From contig NZ_CP114902.1 in assembly GCF_027497235.1 (NCBI RefSeq), forward strand, positions 2,059,501 to 2,123,500: a stretch of 64,000 nucleotides of DNA. Reading direction: 5' to 3'. The position numbers were made by a program, and so were the translations under genes. The notes beneath the pieces were generated by a model. It worked only from the letters and a program-made list of their open reading frames with translations. It had not been told where the DNA came from and searched no databases. The DNA comes from Micromonospora sp. WMMD1128 (GTDB lineage Bacteria > Actinomycetota > Actinomycetes > Mycobacteriales > Micromonosporaceae). The first letter of the stretch is position 1. Each line of letters begins with the position of its first letter. Below, in pieces: positions 17,383 to 25,680 of this stretch.

Positions 17383-18309
17383 TCACCACGACGGCGCGTC
17401 GACGCGACCGTGTCCGCCGTTCCCGCATTTTTCCTGCTGGTCACCGGGTCGATCGGCCGTCGCGCTCGGCTGCGGCCCGAGCTCGCTGATCTCGTACGCG
17501 TCCGGATAGGTCTTCGTCCTGATCCCGGCGGCGAACAGCGGTGTCTTCGGCGGGGCGCCGAGCCACCGTTGCAGCCGGGCCCGCAGGGTGAGCGCCACGT
17601 GCAGGCCGGCCCGGACCGGCCACGCCGGCGCGCCGACCCGCGTCGCGCGCCGCAGCCGCCCGTCGTACATGGCGCTGACCAGCCCGTCGCCGAGCGGCGC
17701 GAGAGGTCGGGGGATCCGGCCGAGCAGCAGCGACCGGGTCGCGCGCTCGATGGCCGCGGCGTCGTCGTTGGGTGTGAGGTGAGCGGCGTCGTACGCGTCG
17801 AACCAGGTCTCGAACTCCTCGTAGGTGCCCGGGATGTCGGTGATGCCCATTCGTCGGCCCAGCTCCCGGTAGAACAGGTGGGTCGCCCGCCGCTCGTGGC
17901 AGCAGGGGCGGCGCCAGCCGTACCGCTGGAGCCACCGGGTGGGGATGACCACCAGGCAGCCGAGGACGTAGAGGTAGTCCTCGTTGGGGATGTCGTAGGG
18001 GCGGTGGATCTGGTTGACCCGGCGCAGCGCCTCCCGGCCGCGGGGCTGGTCGAAGCCGTTGAGCACCATCTCGTACATCAGCAGGCCGGTGTCGTCGACG
18101 CGCTTCTGGGTGCGTTCGGTCAGCTCACCGGTGGCGGTGTGCACCGCGGCGATGGCGGGGATGGAGAAGGACCGGTTGAACGCGAGGTTCAGCCCGAGCT
18201 TCATGTCCCAGGGGAACTCCAGCCGCAGCATGGTCTGGTAGATGTCCAGCCAGTCGCGCTCGGGGTCCAACGTGCGGATCCGGGTCAGGTTCGCGTGGCG
18301 CCGTCTCAT
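17383..18309 (-). CDS. MpaB-like oxygenase (DUF2236)
   Basis: A 308-residue protein of the DUF2236 family, which includes rubber oxygenase Lcp and fungal MpaB; members bind b-type haem and oxidise isoprenoid or other hydrophobic substrates. Visible blocks are WLDIYQTMLRLEFPWDMKLGLNLAFNRSFSIPAIAAVHTATGE, TQKRVDDTGLLMYEMVLNGFD, NEDYLYVLGCLVVIPTRW and YEEFETWFDAYDA. Its ATG at 18309 overlaps the stop of the MAB_1171c-like gene (ATGA), and it is the last gene of the cassette. A membrane-associated or cytoplasmic site is likely, as no signal peptide is visible. Enzyme activity is inferred from the family only. Confidence 0.75.
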   Translation of the reverse strand: MRRRHANLTRIRTLDPERDWLDIYQTMLRLEFPWDMKLGLNLAFNRSFSIPAIAAVHTATGELTERTQKRVDDTGLLMYEMVLNGFDQPRGREALRRVNQIHRPYDIPNEDYLYVLGCLVVIPTRWLQRYGWRRPCCHERRATHLFYRELGRRMGITDIPGTYEEFETWFDAYDAAHLTPNDDAAAIERATRSLLLGRIPRPLAPLGDGLVSAMYDGRLRRATRVGAPAWPVRAGLHVALTLRARLQRWLGAPPKTPLFAAGIRTKTYPDAYEISELGPQPSATADRPGDQQEKCGNGGHGRVDAPSW

Positions 18310-19529
18310 CGGGAGGCATCTCCAACCCGGAGGTTCGGGGCGTCCCGGGCGGCGGCGAGGGTGCGGGCCACCACGGGGGAGCGGGTGTACGCGGTGGTGA
18401 CCTGGGCCAGCCATCCGATCTCGCCGGCGTAGCCGCCTTCGGGGCGGTGCAGCTCGTCCGCGGGCTGGGGGACCGCGGCCATGAGCCCGGCCCGGTGGCG
18501 TCGCAGGGCGCAGGCGAGGTGCGCGGCTTCGACGTTGGCCCGCAGCTCGTCGACGGTCAGGCCGGCCTGTCCGGCGAACCGCTCGGCCAGTTCGGTCACC
18601 TTGACGTCCGTGTACGGGCGCAGGGCGAGGCGACCGTCGCGGATCTCGGCCACGCGGCGGGTCAGGGCGTAGTCGATGTCGCGGGCGGCGCTGAGGGGTC
18701 GGCGCAGGCTGGGGTCGAGTTCCAGCTCCGGCAGGGCGGCGACGAGGTCCCGCCACAGCGGTTCGAGCTGCCGGTACGAGCGGTAGTCGTCCCAGCGTCG
18801 GGTGATGGTGAAGATCGGCCCCCACGCCGGCATGGTGAGGCCGACCATCATGAGCAGCGCGGCGATGGTGACCAGGACGGCGGCGACCTGCCGTTCGCCG
18901 GCCGGTTGGTAGCCGGACCAGTAGGCGATGAGGTAGATGATCTTGTTGGTGCTGTAGAGCAGCGCGAAGGCGGCGCCGACGGCGGTGAGGCGGAGGCCGC
19001 GGCGCAGCCACGGCCGCCCGCAGATGCGGGCGAATCGCCAGCACAACCGCGTGATGTCGGTGCAGTAGGCGAAGAAGCCGACCAGCATGAAGATCAGCAG
19101 GTACGCGGTGACGACGGGATCCCGCGCGTACTCGACGGTCAGGAGCACCGGCTGGTCGTAGGCGAGCGTGCAGGCGAACAGGGCGACCATGGCGAGGAAG
19201 GCGCTGCTGGTGACCCAGACCCAGATGCGGCTGCGGGCTGCCGCCCTCGCCGGGGGGAGGGAGAGGTGCAGCAGCATGTGCTCGGCGCTCGCGGCGATCG
19301 TCATGGCACAGCCGTGGGACATGACCTTGGCCAGGTTCGGTAGCCCGGACGCCGAGTCGATGCCGGCCGCGACGGGCGGGATGGCGAGGGTGATCCCGGC
19401 GGCGAAGGCGCCGAGCGCCACGCAGATCGCGCCGCGGGCCGGGCTCGGCTGCCGCCGCTGGAGCCGCAGCATGTAGCCGAAGGCGAACCAGCCACCGACG
19501 GCGCAGACGGTGTAGAGGACGGTGTCCAT
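18306..19529 (-). CDS. MAB_1171c-like multi-pass membrane protein
   Basis: A 407-residue protein resembling the family annotated as MAB_1171c putative transporter. The first 240 residues contain about seven hydrophobic helices (starting TVLYTVCAVGGWFAFGYMLRL). The C-terminal half is soluble and helical, with WRDLVAALPELELDP, YALTRRVAEIRDGRLALRPY and VEAAHLACALRRHRAG, features conserved in the family. ATG at 19529 lies just past the ImmA/IrrE stop at 19535. It is translationally coupled to the MpaB-like oxygenase. Transport activity has not been shown for the family to my knowledge; a sensor or scaffold role for the soluble half is equally possible. Confidence 0.75.
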   Translation of the reverse strand: MDTVLYTVCAVGGWFAFGYMLRLQRRQPSPARGAICVALGAFAAGITLAIPPVAAGIDSASGLPNLAKVMSHGCAMTIAASAEHMLLHLSLPPARAAARSRIWVWVTSSAFLAMVALFACTLAYDQPVLLTVEYARDPVVTAYLLIFMLVGFFAYCTDITRLCWRFARICGRPWLRRGLRLTAVGAAFALLYSTNKIIYLIAYWSGYQPAGERQVAAVLVTIAALLMMVGLTMPAWGPIFTITRRWDDYRSYRQLEPLWRDLVAALPELELDPSLRRPLSAARDIDYALTRRVAEIRDGRLALRPYTDVKVTELAERFAGQAGLTVDELRANVEAAHLACALRRHRAGLMAAVPQPADELHRPEGGYAGEIGWLAQVTTAYTRSPVVARTLAAARDAPNLRVGDASR

Positions 19530-19534
19530 CTCGG

Positions 19535-20104
19535 CTACCAGTCGGGGTGTTCGAGCGAGCGCCGGAGGCGGCCGTACAACTCGGTGTGTCGGTCGTCCAG
19601 CGGTGAGTCCGGCTCGGCCTCGTGGCCGGCGCGGGCCCGGCGTAGTAGTAGTGAGCCGATCATTTCGGCTTCGCGTTCTTCGGCGGCGGCGTAGTTGCTG
19701 CGGCCGAGGCTGCGTTGGACCAGTTGTGGGTCGAGGTCGGGTAGGAGGAGGCGGGAGGCGTCGGGGTCGAGGATGGCGGTGGCGTGGTGGCCGGCGAGGA
19801 GGTGGCCGAGTTCGTGTCCGATGATGAGGAGTTGGTGCAGGGGTGAGGTGTCCTGTTCGTAGAAGATGGCGTCGAAGTCGCCGGTGGGTACGTACATGCC
19901 GCAGACGGTGAGGGCGGGGAGTCGGATGGGCATCAGGTGGATGGGTCGGCCGCGTCGTTGGCCGAGCAGGTCGCACAGCCGCTGGATGTCGAACGGCTTC
20001 GGTATCTCCACCTCGGCGGCGATCTGCTCGCAGCGTTTGCGCAGTCGGTGCACCTTCACGTCAACGTTCCCCCACTCGTCGGCGTACTGCCACACAAGGA
20101 TCAT
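19535..20104 (-). CDS. ImmA/IrrE-family metallopeptidase
   Basis: A 189-residue protein with the zinc-binding motif HELGH (97-101), a hydrophobic stretch LLIIG before it, and EEREAEMIG downstream supplying the likely third ligand, which defines the ImmA/IrrE (COG2856) family. These peptidases cleave XRE-type repressors to induce genes. ATG at 20104 overlaps the stop of the XRE gene (ATGA) and is preferred over TTG at 20119. Codon use is odd: three consecutive CTA leucine codons occur at 19643-19651, rare in such GC-rich DNA, and leucine is mostly CTC rather than CTG. The obvious partner and substrate is the upstream regulator. Confidence 0.85.
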   Translation of the reverse strand: MILVWQYADEWGNVDVKVHRLRKRCEQIAAEVEIPKPFDIQRLCDLLGQRRGRPIHLMPIRLPALTVCGMYVPTGDFDAIFYEQDTSPLHQLLIIGHELGHLLAGHHATAILDPDASRLLLPDLDPQLVQRSLGRSNYAAAEEREAEMIGSLLLRRARAGHEAEPDSPLDDRHTELYGRLRRSLEHPDW

Positions 20105-20628
20105 CGTGGTTGATCGCAACCGTTCGGCTCGGCGGCGGCACTCGTTCCGGGGGCCCGGGCGACGGCTCGTAGTCGGGCGACCATCTGTTCGACGAGGTGG
20201 GTGTCTCCTGCGGAGAGGCCGTTGTCGGCGAGGACCTGGCGCAGCGCGACCTGTTTGACGTCCATTCGGCGTAGTTCGCGGAGCAGGGTGATCTGTTCCT
20301 GGATTCGTCGGGCCGCCGCGTCGTCGACGAAGTAGCCGGAGCTGACGCCGAAGGCGGAGGCGAGGGCGCGTACGTGGGAGGTGCGGGGGTCGCGTGCCAC
20401 GCCGCGGCGTAGTTCTCCGATGTAGGCGGCGCTGATGGAGACGCCGGTCTCGGCGGCAGTGGCGTTGATCTTGTCGGCGATCTCCTTGTTGGTGTAGCGG
20501 CGGCCGGGTTCGTCGGACTCGCCGAGTTCCTCAGGTGTCGGGCGGATCCGGTCGAACAGGTACTCCAGCCGGGCGGCCAGGGTGTCGAGGGATGGCAGCT
20601 CCTGCTCCGCGCGCCGATCGTCGACCAT
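20101..20628 (-). CDS. XRE-family transcriptional regulator
   Basis: A 175-residue DNA-binding protein. Residues about 30-100 hold the helix-turn-helix: RRYTNKEIADKINATAAETGVSISAAYIGELRRG, then RTSHVRALASAFGVSSGYFVDD, the classic form of regulators paired with ImmA/IrrE peptidases. The C-terminal part (QITLLRELRRMDVKQVALRQV onward) is helical and may be the dimerisation or cleavage region. ATG at 20628 is chosen because GGAGGG lies about 10 nt upstream; the longer open frame to 20856 lacks similarity. It heads the four-gene cassette and probably represses its own operon. Confidence 0.85.
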   Translation of the reverse strand: MVDDRRAEQELPSLDTLAARLEYLFDRIRPTPEELGESDEPGRRYTNKEIADKINATAAETGVSISAAYIGELRRGVARDPRTSHVRALASAFGVSSGYFVDDAAARRIQEQITLLRELRRMDVKQVALRQVLADNGLSAGDTHLVEQMVARLRAVARAPGTSAAAEPNGCDQPR

Positions 20629-20809
20629 GAATTCCAACCCTCCAGCGACCAAACAACAGTGTCGCAGATACCAGCGCCGGCAAAACAGGCGCTGATACAT
20701 GCACGTGGCGCACGCCACCAGCGACACGTCGCCGCGCGGCGCCTGTGCGCGGGCGCGGCACACCACCGCCGTCCGCCGGTCTGCCGTGGGCGCGGCCCCG
20801 ATCGTTGCG

Positions 20810-21877
20810 TTACCGGCGGATTCCCGGACCGGGGGAGGTTCCCGTGCCCGCCGCACGGTCGAGGCCGGTTTCGTGCGCGACGGACCAGGCCTGGGCGACG
20901 AGACGGTCGACGACGTCGCGGTCCGGCAGGGTGCCGGGTCGCGCGGCGTTCGCGGGTGTGTCGAGCGCGCGGCGGTACACGCCCTCCAGGATGATGGCGA
21001 CCTTCCACAGGCCGAGCACGTGCCAGAAGGGAAGTGCCGTCAGGTCCCGGCCGGAGCGTTCGGCGTAGACCGCGGTGATCTCGGCGCGGGACGGGAAGCC
21101 GGGCAGGCGGGAGGCGTTGAACAGGCCCAGCGGCGGGTCGTCCGGCTCCTGCCAGTACGCCAACAGGCTGCCGAGGTCGGCCAGCGGGTCGCCGAGCGTG
21201 GAGAGTTCCCAGTCCAGCACCGCGCGGACGGTGCCGGAGGAGGGATCCACGATCAGGTTGACCAGGTGGAAGTCGCCGTGCACGAGCACCAGGTCACCGG
21301 GCTCGGGGACCCGGTCCCGGAGCAGGTCGGTCAGCTTCTCCAACTCGGGCAGCTCACGGGTGCGGCTCTCGGCCCACTGCCGGGACCACCGCCGCAACTG
21401 CCGCTGCGCGTACGGGGCGTGGCTGGCCAGGTCGTCCAGCCCGACCTCGGCCGGGTCGACGGCGTGCAGGTCGGCGAGGACCCGGCCCAGTTCCAGGCCG
21501 ACGGCGCGGCGCAGGTCGGGGGCCATCGCCTCGGCGGTCTCCACCCGGTCCACCACGAGGCCGTCGACGTGCTTGACGACCAGCACCGGAACGTCCGCGA
21601 CCCGGTCGTCGCGGCACAGGCCCAACACGCCGGGGACCGGTACGCCGGTCCGGTCCAGGGCGGTCAGGATGCGATGCTCGCGGGCGACGTCGTGTGCCGA
21701 GGCGAGCAGGTGTCCGAGTGGCGGGCGGCGGGCCACCCCGCGCCAGCCTGCCGCATCGGTCAGCAGATAGGTCAGGTTGGACTGGCCGAGGCCGATCCGG
21801 TTCGCGGTCAGCGGCTCGACGACTTCCTGTCCCGCCTGCCGCAGCCAGTGCCCGAGCGCGGTGACATCAAGCGCCAT
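20810..21877 (-). CDS. APH-type phosphotransferase, ACAD10/11 kinase-domain-like (LvaA-like)
   Basis: A 355-residue kinase of the aminoglycoside phosphotransferase fold, in the subgroup found beside acyl-CoA dehydrogenases. It has the catalytic HGDFHLVN motif (H200, D202, N207) and the metal-binding LDWELSTLGDPLADLG (from D222). The family includes the kinase domain of animal ACAD10/11 and Pseudomonas LvaA, which phosphorylate 4-hydroxyacyl-CoA. The operon also has an ACAD10/11-like dehydrogenase, an SDR and a MaoC hydratase, which fits that role and argues against antibiotic resistance. ATG at 21877 follows the SDR stop after 1 nt. It is the last gene of the operon. Confidence 0.8.
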   Translation of the reverse strand: MALDVTALGHWLRQAGQEVVEPLTANRIGLGQSNLTYLLTDAAGWRGVARRPPLGHLLASAHDVAREHRILTALDRTGVPVPGVLGLCRDDRVADVPVLVVKHVDGLVVDRVETAEAMAPDLRRAVGLELGRVLADLHAVDPAEVGLDDLASHAPYAQRQLRRWSRQWAESRTRELPELEKLTDLLRDRVPEPGDLVLVHGDFHLVNLIVDPSSGTVRAVLDWELSTLGDPLADLGSLLAYWQEPDDPPLGLFNASRLPGFPSRAEITAVYAERSGRDLTALPFWHVLGLWKVAIILEGVYRRALDTPANAARPGTLPDRDVVDRLVAQAWSVAHETGLDRAAGTGTSPGPGIRR

Positions 21878-21878
21878 C

Positions 21879-22646
21879 TCAGGCACCGACCGGCTCGACG
21901 GCGGTGCCGGTGAGCAGTTGTCCACCGTCGACGAGGACCGTCTCCCCGGTGATCCAGGACGCCGCGCCGGAGGCCAGGAACGCCACCAGCTCCGCCACGT
22001 CGTGGGGTTCACCGATCCGCCCGAGCGGGGTCGCCGCGTTCACGCCGGTCTCGTTCTCCTTCCACAGCGCCTCGGCCAGGCGGGTCCGGACCACGCCGGG
22101 CGCGACGGCGTTGACCCGCACGCCGGGTGCCAGCTCCAGGGCCATCTGCCGGGTCAGGTGGATCAGCGCCGCCTTGGAGACGTGGTAGAGGCCGAGATCG
22201 GGGCTCACCGACAGCCCACCCAACGACGCCACGTTGACGATCGCGCCCCCGTTGTCGCGCATCCACAGCCGCCAGGCCAGCGAGGTCCACAGCAGTGGAC
22301 CCCACAGGTTGACGTCCACCAGTTTGGTGAAACGACCGTGGTCCTGCTCGACCAGCGGCCCGAAGGCCGGGTTGGTCCCGGCGTTGTTCACCAGCACGTC
22401 GATCCGTCCGAAGCGCGCCAGGGTGGCCTCCAGGCAGGCTCGGGCCCGCTCCTCGGAGGTGACGTGCGCGCCGAAGCCGAACGCCCGATCGCCGAGCGTG
22501 GCGGCGGCGGCCTCGGCGGCCTCGGCGGTACGGGCGGTGAGCACCACGTTCCCGCCCCGGTCGTGCCAGTGGCGGGCGACCGCGAGACCGATGCCGCGCG
22601 ACGCGCCGGTGACCACTGCGGTCCGGCCCTCGAAAGAATCCTGCAC
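21879..22646 (-). CDS. SDR-family oxidoreductase
   Basis: NAD(P)-dependent dehydrogenase/reductase of 255 residues. It has the Rossmann motif TGASRGIG (13-20), NNAG (about 87-90), the catalytic YHVSK pentad with a preceding serine in VNVASLGG, and the C-terminal GxTVLVDGG. GTG at 22646 has AAGGAG 8 nt upstream; no ATG fits. In a levulinate-like route an SDR (LvaD) reduces the 4-keto group to 4-hydroxyacyl-CoA; this gene, next to the kinase, is the best positional candidate, but a 3-hydroxyacyl-CoA dehydrogenase role is also possible. Confidence 0.85.
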   Translation of the reverse strand: MQDSFEGRTAVVTGASRGIGLAVARHWHDRGGNVVLTARTAEAAEAAAATLGDRAFGFGAHVTSEERARACLEATLARFGRIDVLVNNAGTNPAFGPLVEQDHGRFTKLVDVNLWGPLLWTSLAWRLWMRDNGGAIVNVASLGGLSVSPDLGLYHVSKAALIHLTRQMALELAPGVRVNAVAPGVVRTRLAEALWKENETGVNAATPLGRIGEPHDVAELVAFLASGAASWITGETVLVDGGQLLTGTAVEPVGA

Positions 22647-22678
22647 GCGATCGCTCCTTGTTCTTCGGGCCCGCCGGA

Positions 22679-23131
22679 TCAGGGGACGAGCAGGGAGACG
22701 GCGGCGACCACGCACGCCGGCGGTCCGCCCGTCTCCAGATCGATCTGGATGTCCGAGGTGACCTGGAAGCCCCGGCGGGCCTCGCGTACCCCGGTGAGGG
22801 TGACCCCGGCGCGGATCCGCGAGCCGACGGGGACGGGGGCGGGGAACCGCAGCCGGTCCGAGCCGTAGTTCACGCCCATGCTCATCCCGTCCACCCGATA
22901 GACCTGCGCGACCAGGGTGGGGATCAGCGACAGGGTGAGGAAGCCGTGCGCGATGGTGGTGCCGAAGGGCCCGGCGGCGGCCCGTTCCGCGTCCACGTGG
23001 ATCCACTGGTGGTCGCCGGTGGCCTCGGCGAACGTGTCGACCTGCCGCTGGGTGACGAGGTGCCAGTCGCTGTGACCCAGGTGCTCGCCGACGGCCGCGC
23101 GCAGCTCGTCGATGCCGGTGAAGACCCTCAT
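22679..23131 (-). CDS. MaoC/NodN-like enoyl-CoA hydratase
   Basis: A 150-residue single hot-dog hydratase. The hydratase-2 active site is visible as FAEATGDHQWIH, with D40 and H45 as the catalytic pair, followed by GTTIAHGFLTLSLIP, typical of MaoC/NodN proteins. It would add water to a trans-2-enoyl-CoA in beta-oxidation. The ATG at 23131 overlaps the stop of the FabG-like gene by 4 nt, suggesting that hydration and the following dehydrogenation are made together. Confidence 0.88.
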   Translation of the reverse strand: MRVFTGIDELRAAVGEHLGHSDWHLVTQRQVDTFAEATGDHQWIHVDAERAAAGPFGTTIAHGFLTLSLIPTLVAQVYRVDGMSMGVNYGSDRLRFPAPVPVGSRIRAGVTLTGVREARRGFQVTSDIQIDLETGGPPACVVAAVSLLVP

Positions 23132-23883
23132 CCCTGCGGCCCACCCGCCACGTCGAGCACCTGACCGCTGATGTAGCCGGCCCGCTCGCCCAGGAAGAAC
23201 GAGACCGCTTCGGCGACGTCCTGCGGCTGTCCCACCCGGCGCACCGGGATCCCGGCGGCGGCGTCGGCGATCAGCTCGTCGAACGGGCGGCCGATCCGGC
23301 GGGCGGTGGCGGCGGTCATCTCGGTCTGCACGAAGCCCGGCGCGACCGCGTTCGCGGTGATCCCGAACGGGCCGAGTTCGATGGCGAGTGTCTTGGTCAA
23401 CCCCTGCAACGCCGCCTTCGCCGCCGAATAGTTCACCTGGCCACGGTTGCCGTACGCCGAGGTGCTGGAGAGCGAGACGATCCGCCCCCACCGCTGCCGG
23501 ACCATGTGCGCCTGGACCGCCCGGCTCATCAGGAAGGCGCCCCGGGCGTGCACCCCGAGGACGGTGTCCCAGTCCGCGGTCGACATCTTGAACAGCAGGT
23601 TGTCGCGCAGGACGCCGGCGTTGTTCACGAGCGCCGCCGGCGGGCCCAGCCGCTGCGCGACCTGCTCGACACCGGCCTCGACGGCGGTCTCGTCGGACAC
23701 GTCCGCGACCACCGGGCACGCCGGGACGCCCCGCTCGCCCAGGTCGGCCACCGTCCGCTCGCAGCCCTCGGCGTCGAGGTCCCAGACGGCCACCGCGTAG
23801 CCGTCCGCGCCGAGCCGGGCGGCCACGGCCGCCCCGATGCCACGTGCCGCTCCGGTGACCACGGCCACCTTGCGCTCAGTCAT
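23128..23883 (-). CDS. FabG-like 3-oxoacyl/3-hydroxyacyl SDR
   Basis: A 251-residue SDR close to FabG. The cofactor motif is TGAARGIG (10-17), followed by NNAGVLRDNLLFKM and SLSSTSAYGNRGQVNYSAAKAAL (catalytic S, Y, K); the C terminus reads ISGQVLDVAGG. The LRDNLL block after NNAG is common in FabG and in the 3-hydroxyacyl-CoA dehydrogenases of beta-oxidation. Coupled by ATGA to the MaoC hydratase, it probably oxidises the 3-hydroxyacyl-CoA that MaoC makes, in the degradative direction. It overlaps the upstream SDR by 8 nt. Confidence 0.88.
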   Translation of the reverse strand: MTERKVAVVTGAARGIGAAVAARLGADGYAVAVWDLDAEGCERTVADLGERGVPACPVVADVSDETAVEAGVEQVAQRLGPPAALVNNAGVLRDNLLFKMSTADWDTVLGVHARGAFLMSRAVQAHMVRQRWGRIVSLSSTSAYGNRGQVNYSAAKAALQGLTKTLAIELGPFGITANAVAPGFVQTEMTAATARRIGRPFDELIADAAAGIPVRRVGQPQDVAEAVSFFLGERAGYISGQVLDVAGGPQG

Positions 23884-24667
23884 TCCGGACCACCGTTTCC
23901 GCGTCGTCGAACCGCTTCTGGAGTTTGCGCATGCCGGCCAGCCAGGCGTCGGTGCGGCCCGCCCGGGTCTCGTAGTACCGCTGCACCTCGGGGTGCGGGA
24001 GGATGAGGAACCGGTCGTCGTGCAACGCCTCCCAGACCACCTCGGCGACCTGCTCGGGCTCCAGCGCCGCGTCGTGGCTGAGCAGGTCCCGGAACTCGCC
24101 CGAGTCGTCGAGCATCTTCGTCCGTACCCCCTGCGGGCAGATCGCCTGCACGGTGACGCCGCGATGCCCGTAGGTGACCGCCAGCCACTCCGCGAACGCG
24201 ACGGCCGCGTGTTTCGACACCGAGTACGGCGCGCTGCCGAGCATGGTGAGCAGTCCCGCCGCGGAGGCGGTCACCACGAATCGACCACCGCCGGACTCCA
24301 GCCAGCCGGGGATCAGCGCGCGGGCCGCGCGGACGTGGGCCATGACGTTGACCTCGAGCGCGGTGTGCCAGTCGGCGTCTGGTGTCTCGATGCCCTTCCC
24401 CACGCCGGATCCGGCGTTGGCGAAGAAGATGTCGACGTGGCCGGCGGCGCTCAGCAACCGCGCGACGCCCTCGTCGGTCGAGGCGTCCCCGCCCACCGCC
24501 ACGCCGCCGACCTCGGCCGCGACCCGTGCGGCCGCGTCCGTGTCCAGGTCGCCGACGACGACGCGGGCGCCCTGGGCGGCCACTTTCCGGGCGATCGCCC
24601 GACCGATACCGTTGCCGCCGCCGGTGACCACCACGCACCGGTCGCGGACCAGATCCTGTTCACTCAT
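23876..24667 (-). CDS. SDR-family oxidoreductase
   Basis: A 263-residue short-chain dehydrogenase. It has TGGGNGIG (15-22), a variant NAGSG in place of NNAG (FFANAGSGVG), VVTASAAGLL and the catalytic YSVSK. The C terminus is longer than FabG and ends with a basic helical region (YYETRAGRTDAWLAGMRKLQKRFD), seen in SDRs linked to steroid or lipid catabolism. The ATG at 24667 lies 10 nt after the quinone oxidoreductase stop. The substrate cannot be assigned; the operon position suggests a CoA-thioester or its alcohol/ketone precursor. Confidence 0.85.
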   Translation of the reverse strand: MSEQDLVRDRCVVVTGGGNGIGRAIARKVAAQGARVVVGDLDTDAAARVAAEVGGVAVGGDASTDEGVARLLSAAGHVDIFFANAGSGVGKGIETPDADWHTALEVNVMAHVRAARALIPGWLESGGGRFVVTASAAGLLTMLGSAPYSVSKHAAVAFAEWLAVTYGHRGVTVQAICPQGVRTKMLDDSGEFRDLLSHDAALEPEQVAEVVWEALHDDRFLILPHPEVQRYYETRAGRTDAWLAGMRKLQKRFDDAETVVRND

Positions 24668-24677
24668 GCGTACGTCC

Positions 24678-25652
24678 TCAGGAGGGGTTGTTGACCAGCA
24701 CGACCTTGCCGACGGTGCGGCGGTCGCCGAGGCTGGCCAGGGCGGACGGGGCGGCGCTCATCGGGAGCACCTCGCTGACCAGCGGGTCGACCAGGCCCTT
24801 GCGCCACAGCTCGATCAGCCGTTCGTGGGTCCGGGCGATCACGTCTGGCTTCTTGACGTGGTACAGCCCCCAGTAGAGGCCGACCACGCTGTAGTTCTTG
24901 ATCAAAGCGTGGTTCGTCGGGGCCTGGGCGATCCGGCCGCCGGCGAAGCCGACCACCACGATCCGGCCCTCGAAGGCGACGCACCTGCGGCTCTTGTCGA
25001 AGACGTCGCCGCCGACCGAGTCGTAGACGACGTCGGCGCCGGCCCCGCCGGTGACCTCCTTGACCACCGGCACGAAGTCCTCGGCCAGGTAGTCGACGAC
25101 CACGTCCGCGCCGAGGTCCCGGCAGACCCGTACCTTGTCCGGCCCGCCCGCCGTGGCGATCACCCGGGCGCCCGCCGCCTTGCCGATCTGGATCGCCGCG
25201 GACCCCACGCCGCCGGCGCCGGCGTGCACCAGGAGCCACTCGCCGGCCTCCAGACGGGCGCGGGTGTGCAGGCCGACGTACCCGGTCTGGTAGGTGATCA
25301 GCATCGACGCCGCCTTCTCGGCGGGCAGGTCGTCCGGGATCGCGAACACCCGGTGCGGCGCGACGACCACCTCTTCGGCGAGCCCGCCGTGGGGCAGTTC
25401 GGGCGCGGCAAGCACCCGTTCGCCGGCCCGCGGCCCGTCCACGACACGCCCGCACACCTCCGCGCCGGGGGTGAACGGCAGTTCCGGCTTGTCCTGGTAT
25501 TCGCCTCGGCAGAGCAGGACGTCGGGGAAGTTCAGGGCCACCGCCTCGACCGCGACCCGAAGGGCCCCGTCGGGTGCCGGGGGCACCGGCACGTCGGTCC
25601 ACTCCAGGACGTCCACGGGCTCGCCCAGCCGGGTCACCTGCCACGCCTTCAT
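24678..25652 (-). CDS. Zinc-independent NADPH:quinone oxidoreductase (MDR family)
   Basis: A 324-residue medium-chain dehydrogenase. The GroES-like N-terminal part lacks the zinc cysteines of alcohol dehydrogenases, and the nucleotide-binding motif is HAGAGGVGSAAIQ (143-155), followed by VIATAGGPDKV, as in quinone oxidoreductase and crotonyl/enoyl reductases of the Qor type. The ending GKVVLVNNPS is normal. In this operon it may reduce an enoyl or quinone by-product or serve as an enoyl-CoA reductase for unsaturated intermediates. ATG at 25652 with AGGAGG upstream. Confidence 0.85.
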   Translation of the reverse strand: MKAWQVTRLGEPVDVLEWTDVPVPPAPDGALRVAVEAVALNFPDVLLCRGEYQDKPELPFTPGAEVCGRVVDGPRAGERVLAAPELPHGGLAEEVVVAPHRVFAIPDDLPAEKAASMLITYQTGYVGLHTRARLEAGEWLLVHAGAGGVGSAAIQIGKAAGARVIATAGGPDKVRVCRDLGADVVVDYLAEDFVPVVKEVTGGAGADVVYDSVGGDVFDKSRRCVAFEGRIVVVGFAGGRIAQAPTNHALIKNYSVVGLYWGLYHVKKPDVIARTHERLIELWRKGLVDPLVSEVLPMSAAPSALASLGDRRTVGKVVLVNNPS

Positions 25653-25680
25653 CCGACTCCTCCTTCTCTTCCCGGCCCGG

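Noticed and set aside
19535..20628. XRE plus ImmA/IrrE as prophage repressor region
   Set aside because: No integrase, phage structural gene or attachment repeat is visible around it; the operon continues into a membrane protein and oxygenase.
21358..21877. APH-fold gene as aminoglycoside resistance
   Set aside because: Motif spacing and the ACAD/MaoC/SDR operon fit the acyl-CoA kinase subgroup; no resistance or mobile genes are nearby.
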